64,000 bases of DNA from assembly GCA_965230225.1 (NCBI GenBank), contig CBDDKM010000002.1, positions 744,001 to 808,000 on the forward strand, written 5' to 3'. The notes beneath the pieces were generated by a model that did no database searches, was not told the DNA's origin, and saw only the letters and a list, made by a program, of their open reading frames with translations. This document shows positions 32,482-41,524 of this stretch, piece by piece (within the stretch, counting starts at the first letter, position 1; each line of letters starts with the position of its first letter). The DNA is from CALSMU01 sp965230225. GTDB taxonomy: Bacteria > Bacteroidota > Bacteroidia > Flavobacteriales_D > Parvicellaceae. A program made the position numbers and the translations under genes.

Positions 32482-32847
32482 ATGAAAAAGAGAATTTTTG
32501 TTTTATGGGCACTAGGAATAGCATTTGCTTCGGCTAATGTAGCATGTATAAAAGAAGCAGAACCAGAATTGCTTGAAATAGCAACTCCAAATAATGATAG
32601 TACTGGAATCGATTCTACCGGAAATGGAGGAGGAATAGATACTACTGTTACAGGTGGGGGTAATGGGGGTGGAAACCCTATCGACACTACTGGTAATGGA
32701 GGTGGAACTCCAATTGATACTACCGGCAATGGTGGTGGTAACGGATCTGGAGGAGGAAATCCATGGGATACAACCGGAACAGGAGGAAATCCGTGGGATT
32801 CTACAGGAATTGGTGACTCAATTCACATAGGAAACTTACATTTTTAA
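32482..32847 (+). CDS. Low-complexity Gly/Asn/Asp/Thr-repeat lipoprotein
   Basis: 121 residues: a signal peptide ending ANVAC (an atypical lipobox), about 15 residues of normal sequence, then about 80 residues of degenerate repeats built on (G/N)GGG-(N/T)P-(I/W)D-(T/S)TG. At the DNA level two consecutive 33-base units (about 32670-32735) are nearly the same, so the tract grows by slippage. Ending in IGDSIHIGNLHF, it has no enzyme domain. Such Gly/Asp tracts may bind calcium or act as a flexible stalk. It is followed by a strong terminator. Confidence 0.7.
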   Translation: MKKRIFVLWALGIAFASANVACIKEAEPELLEIATPNNDSTGIDSTGNGGGIDTTVTGGGNGGGNPIDTTGNGGGTPIDTTGNGGGNGSGGGNPWDTTGTGGNPWDSTGIGDSIHIGNLHF

Positions 32848-32910
32848 GATATCCATAGCAGAATTAGGGGAGATACGGTAGTGGTTATTACGTATTTCCC
32901 CTTATTCACA

Positions 32911-32943
32911 AAAAAAGACTGTCATTTAAAGACAGTCTTTATA
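32911..32943 (+). terminator. Terminator after the low-complexity lipoprotein gene
   Basis: AAAGACTGTC (32914-32923) and GACAGTCTTT (32931-32940) form a perfect 10-bp stem with a 7-base loop, preceded by an A-run and followed by T-rich sequence. The 416 bases from 32848 to 33262 hold only this terminator, a pair of direct repeats and a second terminator; no gene is seen there. Confidence 0.8.
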
Positions 32944-33101
32944 ATTGGGGTCAAGGTTTAGGTTTTTGATCTCTTCGGTTCTAAACGAACAGTCAAATAA
33001 ATGCCTTTTTCAGGGGTTACATCTTTGGTAATACAACCAAATCAACTCATAACCAAACTTACGTTAAAGTTGTCTCAAAAAGGCAGTAAAAACAGGCTAA
33101 A

Positions 33102-33131
33102 GTGACGAATCCCCCCTTAAATAGTGACGAA
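33102..33131. repeat. Direct repeat GTGACGAA, 22-bp period
   Basis: GTGACGAA occurs at 33102-33109 and again at 33124-33131, exactly 22 bp apart, in the non-coding gap downstream of the LytTR regulator gene. The spacing equals two helical turns, the geometry at which LytTR proteins bind direct repeats. No gene start follows it, so its role is unclear. Confidence 0.35.
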
Positions 33132-33177
33132 AATATTGAAGTCAAATGAAGCTATATTTGATGTTTTCCCAAAAAAT

Positions 33178-33207
33178 AATTTGCCTGTTGTTCTCAGCAG
33201 GCAAATT
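33178..33207 (-). terminator. Terminator after the propeller-LytTR gene
   Basis: AATTTGCCTG (33178-33187) pairs with CAGGCAAATT (33198-33207), a perfect 10-bp stem with a 10-base loop. On the minus strand it is followed by ATTATTTTTT. It lies 56 bases beyond the stop of the propeller-LytTR gene. Confidence 0.75.
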
Positions 33208-33262
33208 TAATTTTTAGATACTAGAACACTATTTGACTTAATAGTTCTCCAGACCCAAATTC

Positions 33263-35803
33263 TTAGAATAATATCTTCTGAATCTCGTTTTTATAGGATT
33301 CTCCTACTGGAATTTCGGTTCCGTTAATTTCTATGGACTTATTGCTTTTCTTTTTGATCTTATCTATTCGTACTATGTAAGATCGATGTACTCTTAGGTA
33401 CTCCATTTGATCGGGAACCATTTTAAGGAATTCACTGATTTTACATCGAATCATGTGTTTGCTATCTGTGGTATATACCTCCAGATAATTTCCTGCGGCT
33501 TTGATGTATAGAACTTCTGATGATTCAACCCTAACTTCTTTGCCATGTTCTCTAAATACTATGTAAGAGCTTCTTTTAAGTCGCTTAACTACTTGCCTTA
33601 GTAGTTCTCGAATTATTTCCCGATTATAGGAGAGTATTCTAAATCGGAAAAACAGGTAAATGATAACTAACCCCAGCGCATTAATGGAAATCAAGAACCA
33701 CCATGTACTGTAAAAAGGTGGGTGAATTTGAATGGGAATGCCTAACTGATTGTCGTTCCATGGTTGGTTTTCTCCTCTTACCTGAAGCTCAAAAGTGTAC
33801 TCACCTGGAGGGATAGAAGGATAAGTGATGGATAAGTTGTTGGTGTAATTCCAGTCCTTTTCCAGACCCTTTAATCTATACCTGTACTCTAGTTTGTAAT
33901 TGTTTTTAAACGAAATGGCCAGGTAGGAGAATTCCAGCCTGTTTTGATAGTAATCCAGATCAGAGAGCATATTATCGGATTGTTGCTGGTCGTTTACTAA
34001 TAAACCGGTTAGGGATAAATAATAGTCGGGATACTCAGAATGTTCATGTTCCAGCATGGACTTAGGAAAAGAACATAAGCCTTCTCTTGTGCCAACCCAA
34101 ACTGTATTGCCAACCACTTCAACATCTGTTACCTCGTTGTTAATTAGCCCATCTATACTGGAAAGTCCGTTTACCTGATAACCACTATTGGTAAATACAA
34201 TCCTATTGAGTCCGGCATTGGTACATGCCCAAACAATAGTGTCATTTTCTGCATAAACTTCTGTGCAGTGGTTGCTATACAAGCCCTGTTCTCTTCCAAT
34301 GTTATAAACGGTATCTTCACTATAAACGATAATTCCAACACCTTGTGACCCCAGGTACCAGAATTCCCCGCTTTGATCAATATCATCGATTCTGTATTCG
34401 AGCAAAGGATGAATGCGTCCCAAAGTATCCAATACATTGTTTTGATAATGAAATAAACCTCTGGTGGAGGCGAAGTAAAATCCAGAATCTGATGGAGCAA
34501 TATCATGTACTCTTAGCTTTACATTGATATCCTTCATTTGGTTGTCTTCATAAATTCCATACCCTCCGTAATGCCCAATAAGCGGTTGTTTTTTAGCATC
34601 GTCGGAAAATTTAAGAACACCTCTATGAATAAACGTGCTATCCGGTCGGTCCAGTAGGAAAAGGGTTTTGGAAGCAGCCACCAAAACATCGTTAAGTTGA
34701 TCGTAATACTGTACTTGTGCCGGCATATTATCGGCAGATTCGTACATAATTTCGAATTGATCATTGGACCATTTCAGAACTTTTCCATTGTAATAACCGG
34801 AATAGATAGCTCCCTGATCATCAACAGTTATGTTTTTTACATACTCTTTTTCGTTCGAAAAGCGATGACTAATCAGCTCTGTATTTTTAAAGTAATAAAC
34901 TCCTGAGTTAAGCGTAGAGGCCCACAACCCTCCTTCGTGATCGTAGTATAAACAGGTGACTGATTTTCCATTTAGAATGGTTTTAACAAGCTCACCTTGT
35001 TTGTTGTAAATTCGCGCTCCTCCATATCGGCAACCGATCCAGAAATGATTTTCGTCAAACACTCCAAGTTCTACCGGCAAGATATTGGTGTCTAATACCA
35101 TTGTTTCGCCATTACCACAGAGGTAAGCATTGTTCATGTCAATAAATATGGATTGATTACCTATGGCTTCTGTTTTATAGAAGAAACTGTTTTCTGAAAG
35201 AATGGAGTTGGTTTCTTTACTAAGCGGTGGAGGTTGATCATCAAGATGCTCTAAAGAATATCCTAAACTATTGCCATTATTGCCTATGTTATTAACGATG
35301 TACCGATTAGGAATAGCTTTTTCTAAGTTAAGGCTAGCTTCTCCTTCTTTGGTAATGGTGGCATACCCCGTGCGGTTCAGAAACCCCAGGTAAATGGTTT
35401 CTTCCTCATCTACATAAATGTCTGTTATTACAGCGTTAACCGGAAATCCATCGAACAAATGGTTGTTTTGGTAGGGGGTAAATTTTGCATCAGAATTAAA
35501 GCGAAATAGCCTGTTATTGAGGGTTGAGCACCAAATTTCTCCGCTCGAATGCTGGAAGAATTGAAACACAGTGTTATCAGTTAACCCATCTAAAAGTCCG
35601 AAGGACTCAAATCGATAACCATTAAATCTGCAAACTCCTCTATCGGTTGCAAACCATAAGTAGCCTTTATCATCCTGAATAATATCATAAACCTGAGAAC
35701 TGGGCATACCTTCGTTCACCGTATAATGTTGGTGGTGTAGTTGTTGTGCGTTGACCCAATTGCATAGGATGGCCAACAGGTATGTAACTCCTAATTTTCT
35801 CAT
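33263..35803 (-). CDS. Membrane-bound one-component regulator: beta-propeller, Y_Y_Y, LytTR
   Basis: About 846 residues from the ATG at 35803 (signal MRKLGVTYLLAILCNWVNAQ). A two-component-regulator-type beta-propeller comes first (GMPSSQVYDIIQDDKGYLWF, then further W-F-(A/G) blades to about residue 600). A Y_Y_Y domain follows (about 625-705, YRLKGLEKDWNYTNN ... PPGEYTFELQVRG), then one membrane helix (about 715-735) and a cytoplasmic LytTR DNA-binding domain (about 755-846, VLYIKAAGNYLEVYTTD ... YLRVHRSYIVRIDKI). No histidine kinase or receiver is present, so an extracytoplasmic signal would act straight on the DNA-binding domain. It is the last gene of an operon behind two lipoprotein genes. 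Confidence 0.9.
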   Translation of the reverse strand: MRKLGVTYLLAILCNWVNAQQLHHQHYTVNEGMPSSQVYDIIQDDKGYLWFATDRGVCRFNGYRFESFGLLDGLTDNTVFQFFQHSSGEIWCSTLNNRLFRFNSDAKFTPYQNNHLFDGFPVNAVITDIYVDEEETIYLGFLNRTGYATITKEGEASLNLEKAIPNRYIVNNIGNNGNSLGYSLEHLDDQPPPLSKETNSILSENSFFYKTEAIGNQSIFIDMNNAYLCGNGETMVLDTNILPVELGVFDENHFWIGCRYGGARIYNKQGELVKTILNGKSVTCLYYDHEGGLWASTLNSGVYYFKNTELISHRFSNEKEYVKNITVDDQGAIYSGYYNGKVLKWSNDQFEIMYESADNMPAQVQYYDQLNDVLVAASKTLFLLDRPDSTFIHRGVLKFSDDAKKQPLIGHYGGYGIYEDNQMKDINVKLRVHDIAPSDSGFYFASTRGLFHYQNNVLDTLGRIHPLLEYRIDDIDQSGEFWYLGSQGVGIIVYSEDTVYNIGREQGLYSNHCTEVYAENDTIVWACTNAGLNRIVFTNSGYQVNGLSSIDGLINNEVTDVEVVGNTVWVGTREGLCSFPKSMLEHEHSEYPDYYLSLTGLLVNDQQQSDNMLSDLDYYQNRLEFSYLAISFKNNYKLEYRYRLKGLEKDWNYTNNLSITYPSIPPGEYTFELQVRGENQPWNDNQLGIPIQIHPPFYSTWWFLISINALGLVIIYLFFRFRILSYNREIIRELLRQVVKRLKRSSYIVFREHGKEVRVESSEVLYIKAAGNYLEVYTTDSKHMIRCKISEFLKMVPDQMEYLRVHRSYIVRIDKIKKKSNKSIEINGTEIPVGESYKNEIQKILF

Positions 35804-35808
35804 GTGGT

Positions 35809-36324
35809 TTAGCATCCTACATCGCTAATGCAGTTGTAGCTAAAGTCAGTCACTAGTTTTTGAAGTTGTTTCAGTTTAATCTTCTTCCCTTTTCGGGAGA
35901 TGTAAGTTTCGAGGTAGATGTAAAAGCAATTTTGTTCGTCGTAGGTGTTTTCTTTATCAATGTCCCAGTTTTCGGGTAGTAGCTCCACATACAGCATGCT
36001 TTTTCCCTGATCATTTTCTTCAAAGTAGAAATCTCCAACCATATCCATTCCATTGGTGTTTAGAATGGGATTAATGTCTAGCGTTAAAGTATCTCCAAGT
36101 TTATATAGTTCATTAGAAGAGATGGTTTTGGAATAATGAACCTCACCTTTACTGTTCTCATGTTCTATAACCACAGGCTTTTCTATTGGCTCTGCAGTTT
36201 TTTCTGTTTCAACCGTTTGGGTAGTTGGCTCAGGTGCTTTTTCTTCCTCTACAGATTTGGTAGGCAATTCTTGTTCACCACATGAGTAAAGAAACAAAAG
36301 CAATATGATAGGTAAGTATTTCAT
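35809..36324 (-). CDS. Lipoprotein of unknown function
   Basis: 171 residues, lipoprotein signal MKYLPIILLLFLYSC (Cys 15), then a Thr/Glu/Pro-rich linker (residues about 20-55) and a small beta domain without a recognised family. Its ATG overlaps the TAA of the preceding gene (TAATG), and its stop is 5 bases before the ATG of the propeller-LytTR regulator. The three genes are therefore translationally linked, which suggests it senses or modulates input to that regulator. Confidence 0.72.
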   Translation of the reverse strand: MKYLPIILLLFLYSCGEQELPTKSVEEEKAPEPTTQTVETEKTAEPIEKPVVIEHENSKGEVHYSKTISSNELYKLGDTLTLDINPILNTNGMDMVGDFYFEENDQGKSMLYVELLPENWDIDKENTYDEQNCFYIYLETYISRKGKKIKLKQLQKLVTDFSYNCISDVGC

Positions 36325-37487
36325 TAGCAGCCAGGTTCGTTCCAGTCAATAAGTTCTTTTGCAATTTCGTCTAAGTCTTCAATGCTCAGTTCGGTTCCTT
36401 TTTCATTAATGTGGTTATCCAGCAAAGAATAGAAGTAATTTTGAACCGTCATTATTCCTTCGTCATCAAATCCATAGGCCCCTTCCATTAGGGTAAAAGA
36501 GGTTAATTTTCCTTCACCGGTATTGAAGTCGTATTCCATATTGGCTTCAGCAGCACAACAAATAGCACAAAAATCTAAATCATAATTATATCCTGTGCTA
36601 AAATCGCTGTAGGCAAACAAATCTCCTGTGGTAATGTTAACTGAGTAAATTAGCTTACCGTCCCTGAAATCGCTACCAGCCAGACCTCCATTACATCGGT
36701 CTCCCCCAGAGAAAGCATCAATCTCTTTAAGAACACCATCATTTTCTTCCATTACCTTAATGTGAGTAAAGATTCCGGTTCCGCCACCGCTTTCTACAAC
36801 AGATGCGTAGTAGATGTTTTCGTTAGAACCTAAAAAAGTGTACTGGAAAAATGGAACCCTCATCATTGGCTCTTCATCGTACTCAAACCCCATAGTATTA
36901 GCAGGTTCATCTCCCGGTTCATACATGATAATTCCATCAGTGTTTATTGGATCATTTAAGTTCACATCTGTTAAGGTACCTTCCCAGTTAGAAAGCTTTT
37001 CCACTTGTCTTGGATGAAAAGGAACGAACTCGTTGTACCAAACAAATAAATCTTTATTCCCCTCCAGAGAGAATGGCATTTCTTCTCCGTCTTCATCATC
37101 AGAGTATGCACTCCAATTACCGGAGAGGGAGTAATCATTGGCTATTCTTCCTCTAAACGTTCCAGTTTGCATTCCATCTGCATCGTATTCGGAAAGGGTA
37201 AAAGTGTTGTCTTTGGAGTTGATTTGCCCTTTTAGAACAATCTGCTTTTCGTATTTGGTGTAGTAGTAATAGCCATGTAATACCTGGTTGTTTAATCTAA
37301 GGTTCATTACAATTTCGTATTTCTCATTGATAAAACCTTTGTACATTTTATTGAACTCTTCCAGTGCTATAGGGCTTTCCTGATGGGCAGATTGAGAAGA
37401 TGTTTCTTGATCTTTTTCCTCTTCCTCCTCGCAGGAAGAGAACGAAATAAGCATGAAAAGGGATAGAATTAAATAGTGAAATTTCAT
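36324..37487 (-). CDS. Lipoprotein of unknown function, head of regulator operon
   Basis: 387 residues with a lipoprotein signal (MKFHYLILSLFMLISFSSC, Cys 19) followed by a Glu-rich stretch. Residues about 45-150 form a beta-rich domain (FINEKYEIVMNLRLNNQVLH, GTFRGRIANDYSLSGNWSAY), and a second half contains clustered Cys (DLDFCAICCAAEANMEYDF). No family was recognised. It is the first gene of the lipoprotein-lipoprotein-regulator operon and is divergent from the CHU_C protein gene, with 119 bases between them. Confidence 0.7.
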   Translation of the reverse strand: MKFHYLILSLFMLISFSSCEEEEEKDQETSSQSAHQESPIALEEFNKMYKGFINEKYEIVMNLRLNNQVLHGYYYYTKYEKQIVLKGQINSKDNTFTLSEYDADGMQTGTFRGRIANDYSLSGNWSAYSDDEDGEEMPFSLEGNKDLFVWYNEFVPFHPRQVEKLSNWEGTLTDVNLNDPINTDGIIMYEPGDEPANTMGFEYDEEPMMRVPFFQYTFLGSNENIYYASVVESGGGTGIFTHIKVMEENDGVLKEIDAFSGGDRCNGGLAGSDFRDGKLIYSVNITTGDLFAYSDFSTGYNYDLDFCAICCAAEANMEYDFNTGEGKLTSFTLMEGAYGFDDEGIMTVQNYFYSLLDNHINEKGTELSIEDLDEIAKELIDWNEPGC

Positions 37488-37588
37488 GGTTGTGATGAAT
37501 TATTGAAGTAAATATAGTGTTTTCTGGATTCCAACATTAAGTAAAAGTTATTTCGCAGTGATCACCTATTATTCGCCTTAAATTAAAC

Positions 37589-37596
37589 TATATTTG
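37589..37596 (+). promoter_or_regulatory. Candidate -7 promoter box (TAnnTTTG)
   Basis: TATATTTG matches the Bacteroidota -7 consensus TAnnTTTG exactly and lies 11 bases before the ATG of the CHU_C protein gene, giving a very short leader. No clear TTTG box is seen at the expected 19-base distance upstream. Confidence 0.4.
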
Positions 37597-37606
37597 CTTT
37601 GATAGT

Positions 37607-39361
37607 ATGCAAAGGTTACTGCTCTGGATATCAATGTTTTTCTTGCTAAACCCTGTTGAGGCACAATCTCCTCTGGTTTATAACCAATCTACTTTGTTTG
37701 TTGGAGATAGTTCATTGGTGCATGTTAATGGAGATATTCAAAACACAGGACCATTAACTTTCTTGGAAAATAGAGGAGAAGTTTATACCAGAAATGATGC
37801 TAACCCCGGACATTTTGAATTGAGCAATGATGCTACGGTGAGTGGAGGTGGAAACTACTATGTTCAGGGAGACTGGGTCAACAGTGCCACGTTTGTTTGG
37901 GATACTTCCCACGTTACTTTGGATGGTGATCAACAATTAATTACAGGAGACAGTATAACTACTTTCTATCAATTAGAGTTGGACGGGACAGGAGTTAAAA
38001 CCCAAACCATACATTCCAATACAGCAGAACAGTTAATACTTAATAACAGGGAGTTGGCAACAGATGTTTATACCATGTATGTGTTAAACGCAGATTCGAC
38101 GGCAGTAACCAATGATCAAACTTATGGTAATGAGGGAATGGTGAGTAGTTTAAACGGAGGAGCCTTAAACCGTATGATGGATAGTACTCAAACCTATCTC
38201 TACCCTGTTGGGTCATCTTTGGGAGTACTGCGATACCGACCGGTGGAAATAACACCTAATGTTGATGCAGCCCAATCATATTCCGTTAGAATGGTAAACC
38301 ATGGTGGATCTACTGATGGATATGACGTAACCAATCATGATTCTACCTTGTGTAGAATTAATTCAACTTATTATCACCAAATAGATCGGACAGGAGGTGC
38401 AGATCCGGTAGATATGGCCATTTATTATGACCTTGCCAATGATTCGTATTACAATGAAATGGTGCAATGGGATACCCCACAAAATGCAATTTGGAATGGG
38501 ATGATGGGGCAAGATGTTAATTCAGCACCTTACCGAAATGTAGGGGTGAATAGCTGGAATGATTTTTCCTCAGTACCTTTTGCTTTAGCCATTAAAACTC
38601 CTGATGCCCCTCAGTTAATAGGCGACTCTGTTTTATGCGATTCTTTGGAGTTGGCCGACTATGAAGCTATCCCGAACGATTTATCCTCTACTTATGTTTG
38701 GAGTGTTCCGGGAGGAGCTTCTATCCAATCAGGCCAGGGTACCAATTTAATTACCACTAATTGGTCCGGTAGTGGGGGAGGAACCTTGAATTTGTACTTG
38801 ATAGATTCGTTGGGATGTTCTTCTTTTACCACCAGTATGGAGGTGAGTTTGGGAGGAATAAATGCGGCTTTTGATACTTTATGGAACCCATTATTTGGTC
38901 AGTTTACCTTCGATAATCAATCCAGTGGGGCGGATTATTATGAGTGGGAATTTGGAGATGGAGGAACATCTATGGATGAAAGCCCAGTGTACGACTATTC
39001 TAATGTTGGAACCTATGATGTGGTACTGATTGCAGAAGATTTACTTGGTTGTACCGATACAGCTTACCTTACATTAGAGGTGTTACCCGGAGTTAGTGTG
39101 CCCAATGTAATTACGCCTAATGGAGATGGAATGAACGATCGTTTTGTGATTCATTCTGTTGGAATAGAGGAATTCGAATTGTTTGTGTACAACCGCTGGG
39201 GAAATGAGGTGTTCAAGAGTTTTAATCCTACTCAAATTTGGGATGGAACCAATATTTGGAACGGGAAACCACTATCCGAAGGGACTTACTTCTTTTTATA
39301 TCGAGGCCATTCGGATTCTAAAACTTACGAGTATAGTGGCCCTGTAATGCTATTGCGTTAG
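37607..39361 (+). CDS. PKD protein with CHU_C (T9SS type B) C-terminal domain
   Basis: 584 residues: signal peptide (MQRLLLWISMFFLLNPVEAQ), a beta-helix or adhesin-like N-terminal half (about 25-330), an Ig-like domain (about 335-420) and a PKD domain (about 430-500, YYEWEFGDGGTSMDESPVYD). The gliding-motility-associated CHU_C terminal domain (about 503-584, VPNVITPNGDGMNDRFVIHS, FVYNRWGNEVF, GTYFFLYRGHSD) is the type B signal for T9SS export and surface attachment. It is probably a cell-surface adhesin or scaffold. It overlaps the convergent gene by 4 bases. Confidence 0.9.
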   Translation: MQRLLLWISMFFLLNPVEAQSPLVYNQSTLFVGDSSLVHVNGDIQNTGPLTFLENRGEVYTRNDANPGHFELSNDATVSGGGNYYVQGDWVNSATFVWDTSHVTLDGDQQLITGDSITTFYQLELDGTGVKTQTIHSNTAEQLILNNRELATDVYTMYVLNADSTAVTNDQTYGNEGMVSSLNGGALNRMMDSTQTYLYPVGSSLGVLRYRPVEITPNVDAAQSYSVRMVNHGGSTDGYDVTNHDSTLCRINSTYYHQIDRTGGADPVDMAIYYDLANDSYYNEMVQWDTPQNAIWNGMMGQDVNSAPYRNVGVNSWNDFSSVPFALAIKTPDAPQLIGDSVLCDSLELADYEAIPNDLSSTYVWSVPGGASIQSGQGTNLITTNWSGSGGGTLNLYLIDSLGCSSFTTSMEVSLGGINAAFDTLWNPLFGQFTFDNQSSGADYYEWEFGDGGTSMDESPVYDYSNVGTYDVVLIAEDLLGCTDTAYLTLEVLPGVSVPNVITPNGDGMNDRFVIHSVGIEEFELFVYNRWGNEVFKSFNPTQIWDGTNIWNGKPLSEGTYFFLYRGHSDSKTYEYSGPVMLLR

Positions 39362-39969
39362 TTCTTTAGCTCAATTTTGTACTCTTCAAAACCTGCAGGA
39401 ACCTGAAACTGATTATCGGAAACAGTTTTTTCCTGTTCGGTAAGGGTTACCACATATTTTTGCTGAGGTTTGTCCACTACAATTTTTCTTACAGAATTGG
39501 TAATTCCAAAATGATCTATTATTTCATATACAGGATCGTCCATGTATTTAGAAAGCCCTGATAGATTTGCTTTTCCGGTAGTACTTGCCCGTAGAATAAC
39601 AGCCCCCAGGTTAGTACTCATGCTATAAACAGAGCATTCTTCTCCATCTATCTGTTCGGTTCCCTTCTGGTGAGAAGAAAGCACTTTAATTTTTTTGTTT
39701 TTTGAGTGGTCCACCTGGAATCTAAAATATCCTTTGTTCTCAAAATAAGGGCTGTCCATGCAAATCAGAAACTCATCTGTACTTCGATCAATAATTACCT
39801 TAAAATACCCTTCGTGGTTGGTTCCCTCCACAGCAATTTTATCACCCTTAATGTAAATGTCGAATTCTTCTACTTTTCCATTGGTGGTTTTAACTCCATG
39901 TATAACCCCTTCGAAAGCAAAAAGAGGAAGGGCAGATATAATTAATATTAGTGTAATTAAGCTTTTCAT
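39358..39969 (-). CDS. Periplasmic DUF4412-like protein
   Basis: 203 residues with a cleavable signal (MKSLITLILIISALPLFAF). The beta-rich mature part (FEGVIHGVKTTNGKVEEFDI, YIKGDKIAVEG, FRFQVDHSKNKKIKV, IDGEECSVYSM) resembles DUF4412 (PF14371), a LolA-like fold found in Bacteroidota. This is a family resemblance I recognise only loosely. A lipid-carrier role would be speculative. It lies 5 bases after the Gly-rich gene and is co-directional with it. Confidence 0.62.
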   Translation of the reverse strand: MKSLITLILIISALPLFAFEGVIHGVKTTNGKVEEFDIYIKGDKIAVEGTNHEGYFKVIIDRSTDEFLICMDSPYFENKGYFRFQVDHSKNKKIKVLSSHQKGTEQIDGEECSVYSMSTNLGAVILRASTTGKANLSGLSKYMDDPVYEIIDHFGITNSVRKIVVDKPQQKYVVTLTEQEKTVSDNQFQVPAGFEEYKIELKN

Positions 39970-39974
39970 AGTGT

Positions 39975-41432
39975 TTAGTTTTCTACAGCCCCTCTCAACT
40001 GATAAGTTTGATAATCTCCATCTAACACATTGATGGTGTTTCCGTTGTGCTTGATGGAGTAACCTCCTACACCGGGAACTGAAGAGTTAACAGCGTTATT
40101 AATGCTGTTGGCAATTGGGTTGAGAATCGGCCCCAGTGGAATAGGAATAGTAATGTCTCCCACAAATGGGATATTAATTACAATATTTAACTCCGATCCT
40201 GTAAAGTCTATTGGCTGAGAACTGCCTGTTCCATCTTCACCAAAATCTCCACCTCCACCTCCGTGAACCGAAATGACAATTGTTCCGGATACCACTGGAG
40301 TTGGAATGTTAAACGATTGTGTTTCGCTAACCGGAGCACCTTCGTTATCATCGTATTCGGTTCCGGCATCATTACCCGGTTCCCAAATACCAATAACGGT
40401 TGTACAAGTTCCTCCTGAATTAGAGCCGCCACCTATTCCATCAGGCATACCAGCACCGCCACCGGCTCCTATGGCAAAACAAACTGTGATAGGTCCTATT
40501 CCGGCAGAGGTAAAAGAACCTACGGTAAGACCTGATCCACCACCTCCGTAAATCATTCCATTGTTTCTTATTTCAGTATCGCAGGTTAAATGAAGAGCTC
40601 CTCCTCCGTCTTGTCCGTCTTCTCCCATCAATAGGGGGCCATCGCCACCTTTTCCGTATATGTATCCGTTGTTTAGAATACCGATGTTACACCCGGTTAA
40701 AGAGCCGGTTGTGAAAGCAGGCATGGTAACATCTGACGAACGTACTCCAATGTTTTCGTTTACCGTTACTACGATGCAATTGGATCCATCAGGCCCGGCA
40801 GTTGAGAGATCATAGTTAATTTGATCTGCAGATAATACCACCTGATCACAAAGAGAAGCATCCACTTGAATGGACTCAATAAATAAACTTGTTCCGCACG
40901 AAGCGATAAAGGTAATGGTGTGTATTCCTCCTGTTTCGAACACATTGGTACTAATGTCTAAAGAGAATTGACCGGTGGTATTCAAAGAATCTTTATTAAG
41001 AGCTAATGTGGTCTCATGACTGAAGTTGGAAACAGCGGTAATGTCCATGGTGGTAGAGTTTCCACTTGCAACTGCAGTACCCGGTATATTGATGTTTAGT
41101 GTATTTACACGATCAATTACATAAGATGATTGGGTAAATTGTAGGTCAATGTTACAGGCATCGCAACCATCCTGATAAGCAGGAATCCAGCAAGTTCCAT
41201 CATAATATTCCACCACACTATCCGTGGTATTGTATATTACCAATCCTTCTGCTGGACTTGAAATAGCGTTGCGTTGTATATCTGTTAATCTTGGAGGAAG
41301 AAATCCTTTATCGGTAGATTCCAGGTGCAGTAGTGCTGAAGAGTCGGGAGTGTTGGTGTTGATCCCCACATTGTTTTGCGCTTGCGAACTTAAGCAGATC
41401 ACCGCTAAAATCAGCAGTAAATAGAGTTTCAT
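39975..41432 (-). CDS. Gly-rich secreted protein with tail-fibre-like N-terminus
   Basis: 485 residues: signal peptide (MKLYLLLILAVICLSSQAQ), then NNVGINTNTPDSSALLHLES with GFLPPRLTDIQRNAISSPAE and GLVIYNTTDSVVEYYDGTCW. This module is shared by many Bacteroidota surface and fibre-like proteins. A middle beta region (about 100-230) follows, then a strongly Gly-rich tract (about 245-400; MPDGIGGGSNSGGT and GGGGGDFGEDGTG) and a C-terminal region of about 70 residues. No sorting domain of the A or B type is seen, so its export route is unclear. It could form trimeric fibres. It may be co-transcribed with the DUF4412-like gene. Confidence 0.75.
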   Translation of the reverse strand: MKLYLLLILAVICLSSQAQNNVGINTNTPDSSALLHLESTDKGFLPPRLTDIQRNAISSPAEGLVIYNTTDSVVEYYDGTCWIPAYQDGCDACNIDLQFTQSSYVIDRVNTLNINIPGTAVASGNSTTMDITAVSNFSHETTLALNKDSLNTTGQFSLDISTNVFETGGIHTITFIASCGTSLFIESIQVDASLCDQVVLSADQINYDLSTAGPDGSNCIVVTVNENIGVRSSDVTMPAFTTGSLTGCNIGILNNGYIYGKGGDGPLLMGEDGQDGGGALHLTCDTEIRNNGMIYGGGGSGLTVGSFTSAGIGPITVCFAIGAGGGAGMPDGIGGGSNSGGTCTTVIGIWEPGNDAGTEYDDNEGAPVSETQSFNIPTPVVSGTIVISVHGGGGGDFGEDGTGSSQPIDFTGSELNIVINIPFVGDITIPIPLGPILNPIANSINNAVNSSVPGVGGYSIKHNGNTINVLDGDYQTYQLRGAVEN

Positions 41433-41524
41433 AGATCGTAATTAAACTATTTTATGCTAGAAAGTTAGCAATTAATAAACAGGATTCAAGATCGAAACAT
41501 GATGATTATGTTAATCCTAACTGG

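Noticed and set aside
32460..32729. Pro-rich minus-strand ORF with repeated PPPLPVVSIG
   Set aside because: Antisense shadow of the Gly/Asp repeats in the lipoprotein gene at 32482-32847.
33001..33110. A 34-codon ORF (ATG near 33001) in the gap between the two terminators
   Set aside because: No start signal, homology or composition supports it; it is too short to judge.
40273..40551. Pro-rich plus-strand ORF
   Set aside because: It is the antisense reading of the Gly-rich tract of the gene at 39975-41432 (Gly codons read as Pro).
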